This document shows, piece by piece, positions 7,542-15,270 of a stretch of DNA of 49,354 nt; position 1 is the first letter of the stretch, and every line of letters begins with the position of its first letter. The position numbers and the translations under genes were made by a program. The stretch spans positions 1 to 49,354 of the forward strand of contig DCGR01000070.1 of assembly GCA_002315285.1 (NCBI GenBank). The letters are read 5' to 3'. The DNA comes from Bacteroides sp. UBA1773 (GTDB lineage: Bacteria > Bacteroidota > Bacteroidia > Bacteroidales > Bacteroidaceae). Below the pieces are notes generated by a model. That model saw only the letters and a list, made by a program, of their open reading frames with translations, did no database searches and had not been told where the DNA came from.

Positions 7542-8747
7542 ATGGAAAACAAGAAAAAAGTGGTAGTGGCTTTCAGCGGTGGCTTGGACACATCGTTTAC
7601 GGTGATGTATTTGGCAAAGGAAAAGGGCTACGACGTATATGCGGCCTGTGCGAACACGGGCGGTTTCAGTGCCGAACAGTTGAAGACGAATGAAGAGAAT
7701 GCCTATAAGCTTGGGGCAGTGAAATATGTCACTCTGGATGTGACACAGGAATATTATGCGAAGAGCCTGAAATATATGGTGTTTGGTAATGTGCTCCGAA
7801 ATGGCACTTATCCGATATCAGTCAGCTCGGAACGCATTTTCCAGGCTCTTGCCATTGCCCGTTATGCCAATGAGATTGGAGCTGATGCGATAGCCCATGG
7901 CTCTACGGGAGCGGGTAACGACCAGATTCGCTTCGACATGACGTTCCTTGTGCTTGCGCCTGGTATTGAGATAATAACGCTCACACGCGACATGGCACTT
8001 ACACGCCAGTTTGAGGTGGATTACCTCAATGAACATGGCTTCAATGCCGATTTCGCAAAGTTGAAGTATTCGTACAATGTGGGTATCTGGGGTACCAGCA
8101 TTTGTGGCGGCGAAATTCTTGACTCGACACAGGGACTTCCGGAAAGCGCTTATTTGAAACAGGTGACGAAAACCGGTTCGGAGCAGTTGAGGCTGACTTT
8201 TGAGAAAGGTGAGTTGAAGGCTGTAAACGATGAGGCGTTTGATGATCCCATCAAAGCCATCCAAAAGGTGGAGGAGATAGGAGCTGCATACGGCATAGGC
8301 CGTGACATGCACATAGGCGACACAATCATTGGCATCAAGGGGCGTGTGGGTTTTGAAGCGGCTGCTCCAATGCTGATCATCGGTGCACACCGCTTCCTCG
8401 AAAAGTACACCTTGAGCAAGTGGCAGCAATACTGGAAAGACCAAGTTGCCAACTGGTATGGCATGTTCCTGCATGAAAGCCAATATTTGGAACCTGTGAT
8501 GCGCGACATCGAGGCCATGCTGCAAGAGAGCCAAAGGAATGTGAATGGTACTGCCATTCTGGAACTTCGTCCGCTGTCGTTCTCTACCGTTGGTGTTGAC
8601 TCCAAGGACGATCTGGTGAAGACAAAGTTCGGTGAGTATGGCGAGATGCAGAAGGGTTGGACGGCAGAGGATGCCAAGGGCTTCATCAAGGTGACCAGCA
8701 CTCCTTTGCGTGTATATTACAACAACCACAAGGACGAGACCATCTGA
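7542..8747 (+). CDS. argG: Argininosuccinate synthase
   Basis: The 401-residue protein joins citrulline and aspartate with ATP to give argininosuccinate. The N-terminal PP-loop AFSGGLDTS (residues 9-17) binds ATP, and the family block HGSTGAGNDQIRF follows near residue 120. Length is normal. It lies 34 bases after the GNAT gene and 51 before argC in the same orientation. Argininosuccinate lyase, its partner, is not in the window. Confidence 0.96.
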   Translation: MENKKKVVVAFSGGLDTSFTVMYLAKEKGYDVYAACANTGGFSAEQLKTNEENAYKLGAVKYVTLDVTQEYYAKSLKYMVFGNVLRNGTYPISVSSERIFQALAIARYANEIGADAIAHGSTGAGNDQIRFDMTFLVLAPGIEIITLTRDMALTRQFEVDYLNEHGFNADFAKLKYSYNVGIWGTSICGGEILDSTQGLPESAYLKQVTKTGSEQLRLTFEKGELKAVNDEAFDDPIKAIQKVEEIGAAYGIGRDMHIGDTIIGIKGRVGFEAAAPMLIIGAHRFLEKYTLSKWQQYWKDQVANWYGMFLHESQYLEPVMRDIEAMLQESQRNVNGTAILELRPLSFSTVGVDSKDDLVKTKFGEYGEMQKGWTAEDAKGFIKVTSTPLRVYYNNHKDETI

Positions 8748-8798
8748 TGATGCACGTTTTGACGTTCATCGCTTGTAAGTACAACAAAGAGAGAATTT

Positions 8799-9767
8799 AT
8801 GATTAAGGTAGGAATAATAGGTGGTGCCGGCTACACTGCGGGCGAGTTGATTCGGCTATTGCTCAATCATCCGGATGTGGAACTTGTGTTCGTGAACAGT
8901 ACAAGCAATGCGGGCAATCCGCTTACGGCCGTGCACGAGGGTTTGTATGGCGAAACGGACATGTGCTTCACCGACGAAATGCCGTTCGATGCAGTTGATG
9001 TGTTGTTTTTCTGTACTGCCCACGGTGATACCAGGAAATTTATGGATACCCATGAACTTCCAGAGAATCTGAAGATAATCGACCTGAGCATGGATTATCG
9101 TCTGAAATCCGATGACCACGATTTTGTGTATGGCTTGCCAGAACTGAACCGACGCGCCATTTGTCACAGCAAGCATGTGGCCAACCCTGGCTGCTTTGCC
9201 ACAGCCATTCAACTGGCTTTGTTGCCTTTGGCCAAGCAATTGATGCTCAACGACGATGTGATGGTGAATGCGATAACAGGAAGCACCGGAGCTGGAGTGA
9301 AACCCAGTGCGACCAGCCACTTCAGCTGGCGAAACGACAACATCAGCATTTATAAGCCGTTCGAACATCAGCATGTGCCGGAAGTCAAGCAGTCGTTGCA
9401 GCAACTGCAACAGAGCTTCCATTCGGAAATTGACTTTATTCCCTATCGTGGAAGTTTTGCGCGTGGCATCTTCTGTACGGTGGTCGTGAAAAACAAGGTC
9501 GGGATAGAAGAGCTGAAGCGTATCTACCGTGATTACTATGCTGAGGATTCGTTTGTGTTCGTGATAGATGAGCCGATTGACCTGAAACAGGTTGTGAACA
9601 CCAACAAGTGCCTGATTCATTTGGAGAAACATGGCGACAAGTTGCTGATTGTCTCGTGTATCGACAATCTGGTCAAGGGCGCCAGCGGAACGGCCGTACA
9701 CAACATGAACTTGCTGTTCAATCTGGAAGAAACCGTAGGACTGAAACTTAAACCATCTGCTTTCTGA
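8799..9767 (+). CDS. argC: N-acyl-gamma-glutamyl-phosphate reductase
   Basis: The 322-residue NADPH enzyme reduces acylglutamyl phosphate to the semialdehyde. It has the Rossmann loop IIGGAGYTAGEL (residues 6-17) and the catalytic cysteine in NPGCFAT (C132). GSTGAGVKPS and the late block KGASGTAVHNMN also fit the family. In this lineage the acyl group is likely succinyl. Only two bases separate its stop from the argD ATG. Confidence 0.95.
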   Translation: MIKVGIIGGAGYTAGELIRLLLNHPDVELVFVNSTSNAGNPLTAVHEGLYGETDMCFTDEMPFDAVDVLFFCTAHGDTRKFMDTHELPENLKIIDLSMDYRLKSDDHDFVYGLPELNRRAICHSKHVANPGCFATAIQLALLPLAKQLMLNDDVMVNAITGSTGAGVKPSATSHFSWRNDNISIYKPFEHQHVPEVKQSLQQLQQSFHSEIDFIPYRGSFARGIFCTVVVKNKVGIEELKRIYRDYYAEDSFVFVIDEPIDLKQVVNTNKCLIHLEKHGDKLLIVSCIDNLVKGASGTAVHNMNLLFNLEETVGLKLKPSAF

Positions 9768-9769
9768 TT

Positions 9770-10900
9770 ATGAAACTTTTTGACGTATATTCGCTGTTTG
9801 ACATAAACATAGTAAAAGGCAAAGGATGCCGAGTGTGGGATGACAAGGGTCAGGAATACCTGGACCTGTACGGCGGTCATGCTGTGATTTCCATCGGCCA
9901 TGCTCATCCACACTACGTGAAGAGAATCAGCGAACAAGTGGCCACACTTGGCTTTTACAGTAATTCCGTCATCAATGGCTTGCAACAGCAAGTTGCCGAC
10001 GGCTTGGGGCGTTTGTCGGGTTATGATGACTATCAACTGTTTTTCATCAACAGTGGTGCCGAGGCCAACGAGAATGCCTTGAAACTCGCATCGTTCCACA
10101 CGGGAAAGACCCGGGTCATTGCCTTCAACAAGGCGTTTCATGGCCGCACTTCGCTGGCTGTGGAGGTGACCAACAATCCGAAGATAGTGGCTCCGATAAA
10201 CGACAATGGCCACGTCACTTTCCTTCCCTTGAACGATGTGGAAGCGGCAAGGCGAGAACTCGAAAAAGGTGATGTGTGTGCGGTGATTGTTGAAGGAATA
10301 CAAGGTGTTGGTGGCATTCAGGTGCCGGAAGCGTCATTCCTGCAAGCGCTTAGTGACCTGTGCAAACAAACAGGCGCGGTGCTGATAGCCGATGAGATAC
10401 AATCGGGTTACGGACGAAGTGGAAAATTCTTTGCCCACCAATATGCCGGTATTCGTCCAGACATCATCACGGTAGCCAAGGGTATTGGCAATGGCTTCCC
10501 GATGGGCGCTGTACTGATAAGTCCGGAGTTCATACCGGCAAAGGGACAACTTGGAACCACTTTTGGAGGAAACCATTTGGCGTGTTCTGCCGCTTTGGCT
10601 GTGCTTGAAGTCATGGAGCAGGAACATCTGGTGGAAAATGCCGCCAAGGTGGGAGCTTTCCTGATGGAAGGCTTGCAGGACATGAATCTCCCCCACGTGA
10701 AGGAAATACGTGGCCGGGGACTGATGATTGGCATAGAATTGGATGTGCCATACAAGGATGTCCGCAACCGTTTGCTTTTTGATGAGCATGTGTTCACGGG
10801 ATGTGCCGGCACAAACACGTTGCGCTTGTTGCCTCCGTTGTGCATCCCGATGGATGATGCAGCACTATTCCTACAGAAAATAAAGAAGGTGTTGGAATGA
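9770..10900 (+). CDS. argD: Acylornithine aminotransferase (class III PLP)
   Basis: The 376-residue PLP enzyme transfers an amino group from glutamate to the acylated semialdehyde to give acyl-ornithine. Visible landmarks are NSGAEANENALKLA, the FHGRT block, the cofactor aspartate in ADEIQSGYGRSG, the Schiff-base lysine in VAKGIGNGFPMGA, and GTTFGGNHLAC. It overlaps proC by four bases (ATGA), so the two are likely translated together. Ornithine and acetylornithine aminotransferases are alike; the place beside argC favours the acylated substrate. Confidence 0.93.
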   Translation: MKLFDVYSLFDINIVKGKGCRVWDDKGQEYLDLYGGHAVISIGHAHPHYVKRISEQVATLGFYSNSVINGLQQQVADGLGRLSGYDDYQLFFINSGAEANENALKLASFHTGKTRVIAFNKAFHGRTSLAVEVTNNPKIVAPINDNGHVTFLPLNDVEAARRELEKGDVCAVIVEGIQGVGGIQVPEASFLQALSDLCKQTGAVLIADEIQSGYGRSGKFFAHQYAGIRPDIITVAKGIGNGFPMGAVLISPEFIPAKGQLGTTFGGNHLACSAALAVLEVMEQEHLVENAAKVGAFLMEGLQDMNLPHVKEIRGRGLMIGIELDVPYKDVRNRLLFDEHVFTGCAGTNTLRLLPPLCIPMDDAALFLQKIKKVLE

Positions 10901-11676
10901 AAATAGCAGTTATCGGCGCTGGCAATATGGGTGGCGCCCTCATCAAGGGCTGGGCGAAAAAAGGCTTGGCGAAGGACATGACCATAGTGGCCCGCACACA
11001 ACAGACCCTTGACAGGCTCAAACAGGAATACGAGGACTTGCAGACAACCCTGGATGGTGCCGCAGCCGTGGCACATGCGGATGTGGTGGTGCTGGCCGTG
11101 AAACCCTGGTTGGTAGAAGGTGTCGTCAATACGCTTCGTCAATCATTGCATGCTTCTCGGCAAGTGATTGTATCCATAGCTGCCAACGTGGGTGTGGAAA
11201 AGTTGAATTCTTGGCTCGGATCCGATTTCAGATGTTGCTATGTGATGCCTAACATTGCAGCAGAATTTCATGAGGCAATGAGCTTTGTTGTGCCGGGTGA
11301 CAATGTTTCTTCTGACGAGGTCAGTTCCATTTCGGACTTGTTTGCCCTTGTAGGCCGTGTGCAATTGTGCGATGAGAAAACGTTGGCGGCGGGTAATATG
11401 CTGGCAGGTTGTGGCATCGCCTACGTGATGCGTTTCATTCATGCCATGGCTGAGGGGGGCGTGGAAATGGGGCTGTACCCAGAGAATGCCCGCCAGATAG
11501 CCATGCAAACCATGCGGGGGGCTGTTGAGCTGCTTTCCGAGACAGGATTGCATCCGGCGGCGGCCATTGACAAGGTTACCACTCCTGGCGGACTGACCAT
11601 CAAGGGCTTGAATGAGATGGATCATGCAGGTTTCAATTCGGCTGTGATTCGCGCTTTGAAGGCCGGCCTAAAGTGA
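10897..11676 (+). CDS. proC: Pyrroline-5-carboxylate reductase
   Basis: The 259-residue protein performs the last step of proline synthesis, reducing pyrroline-5-carboxylate with NAD(P)H. The N-terminal loop IGAGNMGGALIKGW binds the cofactor. The C-terminal dimer domain carries AGCGIAYVMRFIHAMAEGGVEMG and the signature VTTPGGLTIKGL. It overlaps both neighbours (argD and proB), showing tight coupling of arginine and proline genes. Confidence 0.95.
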   Translation: MKIAVIGAGNMGGALIKGWAKKGLAKDMTIVARTQQTLDRLKQEYEDLQTTLDGAAAVAHADVVVLAVKPWLVEGVVNTLRQSLHASRQVIVSIAANVGVEKLNSWLGSDFRCCYVMPNIAAEFHEAMSFVVPGDNVSSDEVSSISDLFALVGRVQLCDEKTLAAGNMLAGCGIAYVMRFIHAMAEGGVEMGLYPENARQIAMQTMRGAVELLSETGLHPAAAIDKVTTPGGLTIKGLNEMDHAGFNSAVIRALKAGLK

Positions 11677-12458
11677 TGGTCATGCACAAACGTATAGTGA
11701 TAAAGATTGGCAGCAATGTGTTGTCGAGGTCGAATGGAACGCTCGATGTGACTCGCATATCGGCTCTGGTGGACCAGATTGCGGAACTTCATCGGGCGGG
11801 GCATGAGATTGTGATTGTCTCATCAGGTGCTGTGGCTTCGGGTCGCAGCTTCCTCGCTGTCCAGGGCGAACTGGATAGTGTGGAACAACGCCAGTTGTTT
11901 TCGGCCGTTGGACAGGCAAGGCTCATCAACAGGTATTTTGAACTCTTTCACGACCAGAACATCTATGTGGGACAGGTGCTGACAACCAAAGACAATTTCC
12001 GTACGCCTGAGTTATATCGCAACCAACAACATTGCATGGAGGTGATGATTGACAATAAGGTGATTCCTATCGTGAATGAAAACGACACTGTCAGCCTTAC
12101 AGAACTCATGTTTACCGACAACGACGAGTTGTCGGGATTGATAGCCAACATGATGCATGCCGATTTGCTGGTTATCCTGAGCAATGTGGATGGAGTGTTT
12201 GATGGAGATGTCAGCAATCCTGCGTCGAAGGTCATACCAGTGGTGAAACCGGATGATGACCTTTCGGATTACATCCGCAATGAAAAGTCGGCTTTCGGAC
12301 GAGGTGGAATGTTGACGAAGAGTTCTGTGGCCCGGCAAGTAGCCGCGGAGGGAATAGCAGTCATCATTGCTAACGGAAAGCGCGATGATGTGTTGCTACA
12401 CATCATTGACGGAGGTAATACGATACCATATACTCTTTTTCTCCCCCAAAAATCATAA
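11676..12458 (+). CDS. proB: Glutamate 5-kinase, short form without PUA domain
   Basis: The 260-residue kinase phosphorylates glutamate on the gamma-carboxyl, the first step to proline. The amino-acid-kinase fold shows KIGSNVLSR near the start, VSSGAVASGR, and the nucleotide-side GRGGMLTKS block. E. coli ProB is about 367 residues with a C-terminal PUA domain; that domain is absent here, as in several other bacteria. The ATG at 11676 overlaps the proC stop (TGATG). A GTG at 11673 and a later ATG at 11682 are other possible starts. Confidence 0.92.
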   Translation: MVMHKRIVIKIGSNVLSRSNGTLDVTRISALVDQIAELHRAGHEIVIVSSGAVASGRSFLAVQGELDSVEQRQLFSAVGQARLINRYFELFHDQNIYVGQVLTTKDNFRTPELYRNQQHCMEVMIDNKVIPIVNENDTVSLTELMFTDNDELSGLIANMMHADLLVILSNVDGVFDGDVSNPASKVIPVVKPDDDLSDYIRNEKSAFGRGGMLTKSSVARQVAAEGIAVIIANGKRDDVLLHIIDGGNTIPYTLFLPQKS

Positions 12459-12471
12459 TCCAAAAACATTT

Positions 12472-13725
12472 ATGGCTGTGATTGACTATAATCAGTATTT
12501 TGTGGCGGCTCGAAATGCCTACCATGATTTGTCGTTCGTGTCGGATGAAGCAGTCAACGGTGTGTTGAACGCCTTGGCTGATGCTATCGGGGCTCGGACT
12601 GGCGAGATTCTCGAAGCGAACAAGTGTGATTTGCTTCGGATGGAAACTTCCAATCCAAAATATGACAGACTGAAACTTACAGAAGAACGTATCGTCGGCA
12701 TAGCCAATGGCGTCCGGCAGGTGGCAGGCTTGTCATCACCAGTAGGACGGATACTTTGGCAGAATCGCCGCCCCAATGGTTTGGACATCGTTCAGCGGAG
12801 TGTGCCATTCGGGGTTGTAGGCATTGTTTATGAAGCACGTCCCAATGTCACTCCTGATGTGTTTTCGCTGTGCTTCAAAGCAGGAAATGCCTGTGTGTTG
12901 AAAGGGGGAAGTGATGCGGCGGACAGTAATGGGAAATTTGTCGAGATTATCCGTCAGGTCTTGGTGGAACATGGCATTTCGCCTGATACTGTGTGTCTGC
13001 TTCCTTCTGGCCATGACAGTACTACGGCATTGCTTCATGCCAATGGGTTGGTGGATCTGGTGATTCCACGTGGTGGACGCAGTCTCATTGACTATGTCAG
13101 GCGCGAGGCTTCTGTCCCTGTCATTGAAACGGGCGCTGGTGTGTGTCATGCTTACTTTGACGGGGCTGCCGACCTTGACAAGGGCATTGCCATCGTCACA
13201 AACGCCAAGACACGCAGGGTGAGTGTTTGCAATGCACTCGACTGCTTGCTGGTCCATCAGAGCCGTACCAACGATTTGCCGGCATTGTGTGCGAAATTGG
13301 CTGAGGCTAAGGTGACATTGTATGCCGATGGCTTGGGCTATCATGCCTTGAAAAATCATTATCCCGACTCGTTGTTGCGAGAAGCCACTGAAAGTGACTT
13401 CGGAACGGAGTTCCTTGACTATAAAATGGCTGTCCGGGTGGTTGGTTCGGTTCGTGAAGCAGTCAGTCACATAGCCCAATATGGGTCAGGACACAGCGAA
13501 TGTGTCATTACGGAAGATGATGCCGTGGCAGACTATTTTCTGACTGCCGTCGATGCGGCTTGCGTATATCACAACGTACCAACATCGTTTACCGACGGTG
13601 GCGAGTTTGGATTGGGAGCAGAAATAGGCATCAGTACCCAAAAACTTCATGCCCGTGGTCCCATGGGACTGGAGGCACTGAACACTTATAAATGGATCAT
13701 TAAAGGAAACGGACAAATAAGGTGA
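12472..13725 (+). CDS. proA: Glutamate-5-semialdehyde dehydrogenase
   Basis: The 417-residue NADPH enzyme reduces glutamyl-5-phosphate to the semialdehyde and acts with ProB. Landmarks are VPFGVVGIVYEARPNVTPD, LKGGSDA, VIPRGGRSLI, the catalytic-cysteine region RRVSVCNALDCLLVH, and FTDGGEFGLGAEIGISTQK with the RGPMGLEAL tail. The ATG at 12472 gives the usual length; an upstream extension of the frame runs into proB. It lies 13 bases after proB. Confidence 0.96.
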   Translation: MAVIDYNQYFVAARNAYHDLSFVSDEAVNGVLNALADAIGARTGEILEANKCDLLRMETSNPKYDRLKLTEERIVGIANGVRQVAGLSSPVGRILWQNRRPNGLDIVQRSVPFGVVGIVYEARPNVTPDVFSLCFKAGNACVLKGGSDAADSNGKFVEIIRQVLVEHGISPDTVCLLPSGHDSTTALLHANGLVDLVIPRGGRSLIDYVRREASVPVIETGAGVCHAYFDGAADLDKGIAIVTNAKTRRVSVCNALDCLLVHQSRTNDLPALCAKLAEAKVTLYADGLGYHALKNHYPDSLLREATESDFGTEFLDYKMAVRVVGSVREAVSHIAQYGSGHSECVITEDDAVADYFLTAVDAACVYHNVPTSFTDGGEFGLGAEIGISTQKLHARGPMGLEALNTYKWIIKGNGQIR

Positions 13726-13730
13726 CAAAC

Positions 13731-14699
13731 ATGAAAACCTATACCAACGTATTTGACTTGGGCAATTTGGATGTTGCCCTTAAAGAAGCTTTTGAAATCA
13801 AGAAAAACCGGTATCAATTCGAGCAGTTGGGCCATCACAAGACGTGCCTGCTCATATTCTTCAATAACAGTCTCCGTACCCGCCTGAGCACTCAGAAGGC
13901 AGCCCGAAACCTTGGCATGGATGTGATTGTGCTCGATGTGAACCAAGGTGCGTGGAAGCTCGAAACTGAGCGTGGCGTCGTGATGGACGGCGACAAGAGC
14001 GAACATCTGCTTGAGGCGATTCCTGTGATGTCGCAATATTGTGACATGATAGGAGTACGTAGTTTTGCACGTTTTGAAAGTCGCGAGGATGATTATACGG
14101 AGAAAATACTCAACCAGTTTATCCGTTATAGTGGTAAGCCGGTCTTTTCGATGGAGGCCGCAACAGGACATCCATTGCAGGCTTTTGCCGATTTGATAAC
14201 AATCGAGGAAAACAAAAGGACAGACCGACCAAAGGTGGTACTTACTTGGGCTCCTCATCCCAAAGCCCTGCCGCAAGCTGTGCCCAACTCATTCGCAGAC
14301 TTTATGAATGAAGCCAATGTTGATTTCGTGATCACTCACCCAAAAGGTTATGAACTCGATCCGAAGTTCGTGCGTGGTGCTCGTGTGGAGTACGACCAGC
14401 GCAAGGCCTTTGAAGGAGCTGATTTCATTTATGCCAAGAACTGGAGTTGCCCTGGTGTGAGCAATCCTGCCGATTATGGAAAGGTGTTGCTGAAAGACAT
14501 GAGCTGGACTGTCGATGCGGAGCACATGAGTTGGACGAACAACGCTTTCTTCATGCATTGCTTGCCCGTCCGTCGCAACATGATTGTTACTGATGATGTG
14601 ATTGAGGCTCCTACATCGTTGGTGATTCCTGAGGCAGCCAATCGGGAGATTTCGGCAACTGTGGTATTGAAGCGATTGCTCGAATCTCTGGTACAGTAG
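13731..14699 (+). CDS. argF': N-acyl (probably succinyl) ornithine carbamoyltransferase
   Basis: The 322-residue protein belongs to the acylornithine transcarbamylase branch, which carbamoylates N-succinyl- or N-acetyl-ornithine instead of free ornithine. The carbamoyl-phosphate loop reads NNSLRTRLSTQ, where ordinary OTCases have SxRTR in a different context. WAPHPKALPQAVPNSF, the catalytic HCLPVRRN and the late PEAANREISATVVLKR are typical. Counting from ATG 13731, residue 90 is serine (DKSEHL). Bacteroides fragilis SOTCase is reported to have proline at the equivalent place and Xanthomonas AOTCase a glutamate that sets substrate choice. A GTG at 13722 overlaps the proA stop, but ATG 13731 is preferred. 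It ends the operon. Confidence 0.92.
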   Translation: MKTYTNVFDLGNLDVALKEAFEIKKNRYQFEQLGHHKTCLLIFFNNSLRTRLSTQKAARNLGMDVIVLDVNQGAWKLETERGVVMDGDKSEHLLEAIPVMSQYCDMIGVRSFARFESREDDYTEKILNQFIRYSGKPVFSMEAATGHPLQAFADLITIEENKRTDRPKVVLTWAPHPKALPQAVPNSFADFMNEANVDFVITHPKGYELDPKFVRGARVEYDQRKAFEGADFIYAKNWSCPGVSNPADYGKVLLKDMSWTVDAEHMSWTNNAFFMHCLPVRRNMIVTDDVIEAPTSLVIPEAANREISATVVLKRLLESLVQ

Positions 14700-14707
14700 T
14701 TTGTTCT

Positions 14708-14763
14708 CAGTATCCAGTTCTCAGTATTCAGTTTCCAACCCTTAGTTTTCAGTTCTCAATATG
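14708..14763. repeat. Eight tandem degenerate heptamers running into a start codon
   Basis: The 61-base gap after argF' reads as heptamers of the form CAGTNNN: CAGTATC, CAGTTCT, CAGTATT, CAGTTTC, CAACCCT, TAGTTTT, CAGTTCT, CAATATG. The last includes the ATG of the next gene. The complement (GAAAACTG-like) is the unit seen at 4970-4997 and 27215-27242. No Shine-Dalgarno or promoter is visible in it. Confidence 0.7.
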
Positions 14764-15123
14764 TCGGATATGACAGCCATCAAGTTTTTTGTATGTCCGG
14801 TTTGTGGAAATGTTGTGTGTGGTATGGGTAACGTGCAATTGGATTGTCATGGACATCATCTGGAACCACATGAAGCCAAGTCTCCCAAAGGGAGGTTCGA
14901 ATATAGGGTGGAAATGGTTGAAGATGAATATTTCGTTGCTGTGAACCATGAAATGACGAAGCAGGATCATATCGCATTTATGGCTGCAGTATCTCCAGAG
15001 AGGATCCAACTTGTACGGTTATTCCCAGAGGGACCGGCTGAGGCTCGTTTCGCGAAAAGTATGGTTCGCGACATCTATTTTTTCAGTGTTCAAGACGGAC
15101 TCTTCAAGTTTAGTCCAAGATAG
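14761..15123 (+). CDS. Desulfoferrodoxin/superoxide-reductase-like protein lacking iron ligands
   Basis: The 120-residue protein resembles the superoxide-reductase-like domain seen in Clostridia, alone or behind an HTH domain. It has an N-terminal CPVCGN knuckle (C12, C15, with C20 and C29 nearby) and then the beta-sandwich blocks VEDEYFVAVNHEMT and RIQLVRLFPEGPAEARF. In active enzymes the iron is held by several histidines, including the pair in HPMTKDHY, and by C-x-x-H near the end. Here the second histidine of that pair aligns with D69 (a histidine is next to it at 70), and the C-x-x-H position reads SVQD (109-112). Superoxide reduction is therefore unlikely; metal binding at the N-terminal knuckle remains possible. 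Role unknown. Confidence 0.7.
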   Translation: MSDMTAIKFFVCPVCGNVVCGMGNVQLDCHGHHLEPHEAKSPKGRFEYRVEMVEDEYFVAVNHEMTKQDHIAFMAAVSPERIQLVRLFPEGPAEARFAKSMVRDIYFFSVQDGLFKFSPR

Positions 15124-15207
15124 GCGCGCTGTTTGGATGTTGTCTCGTTGCCACCATGCGTCCCATCTGTGACAAGTTGGCGGACTCGTGCTTTTCTTGC
15201 TGACATT

Positions 15208-15240
15208 TTGGCAACTTTGGTGCTTTGGCAAATCCTTTGC
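15208..15240 (+). promoter_or_regulatory. Tandem sigma-54-like -24/-12 elements before clpB
   Basis: TTGGCAAATCCTTTGC (15225-15240) has GG and GC separated by ten bases, as in the sigma-54 consensus TTGGCACR-4-TTGC. TTGGCAACTTTGGTGC at 15208-15223 has the same layout, 17 bases upstream. The downstream element would start transcription near 15252, before a good ribosome site (AAAGGAG, from 15256) and the ATG at 15271. No TAnnTTTG box is seen in this gap. The match is by eye and needs an rpoN gene in the genome. Confidence 0.4.
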
Positions 15241-15270
15241 CTTAAACATAGGTGAAAGGAGAACAAAGAT

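Noticed and set aside
7818..8729. 303-codon minus-strand open frame under argG
   Set aside because: Antisense shadow of a complete argininosuccinate synthase gene.
15173..15196. A third sigma-54-like element (TTGGCGGACTCGTGC) upstream of clpB
   Set aside because: Its GG and GC are nine bases apart instead of ten and the -12 side lacks TTGC.
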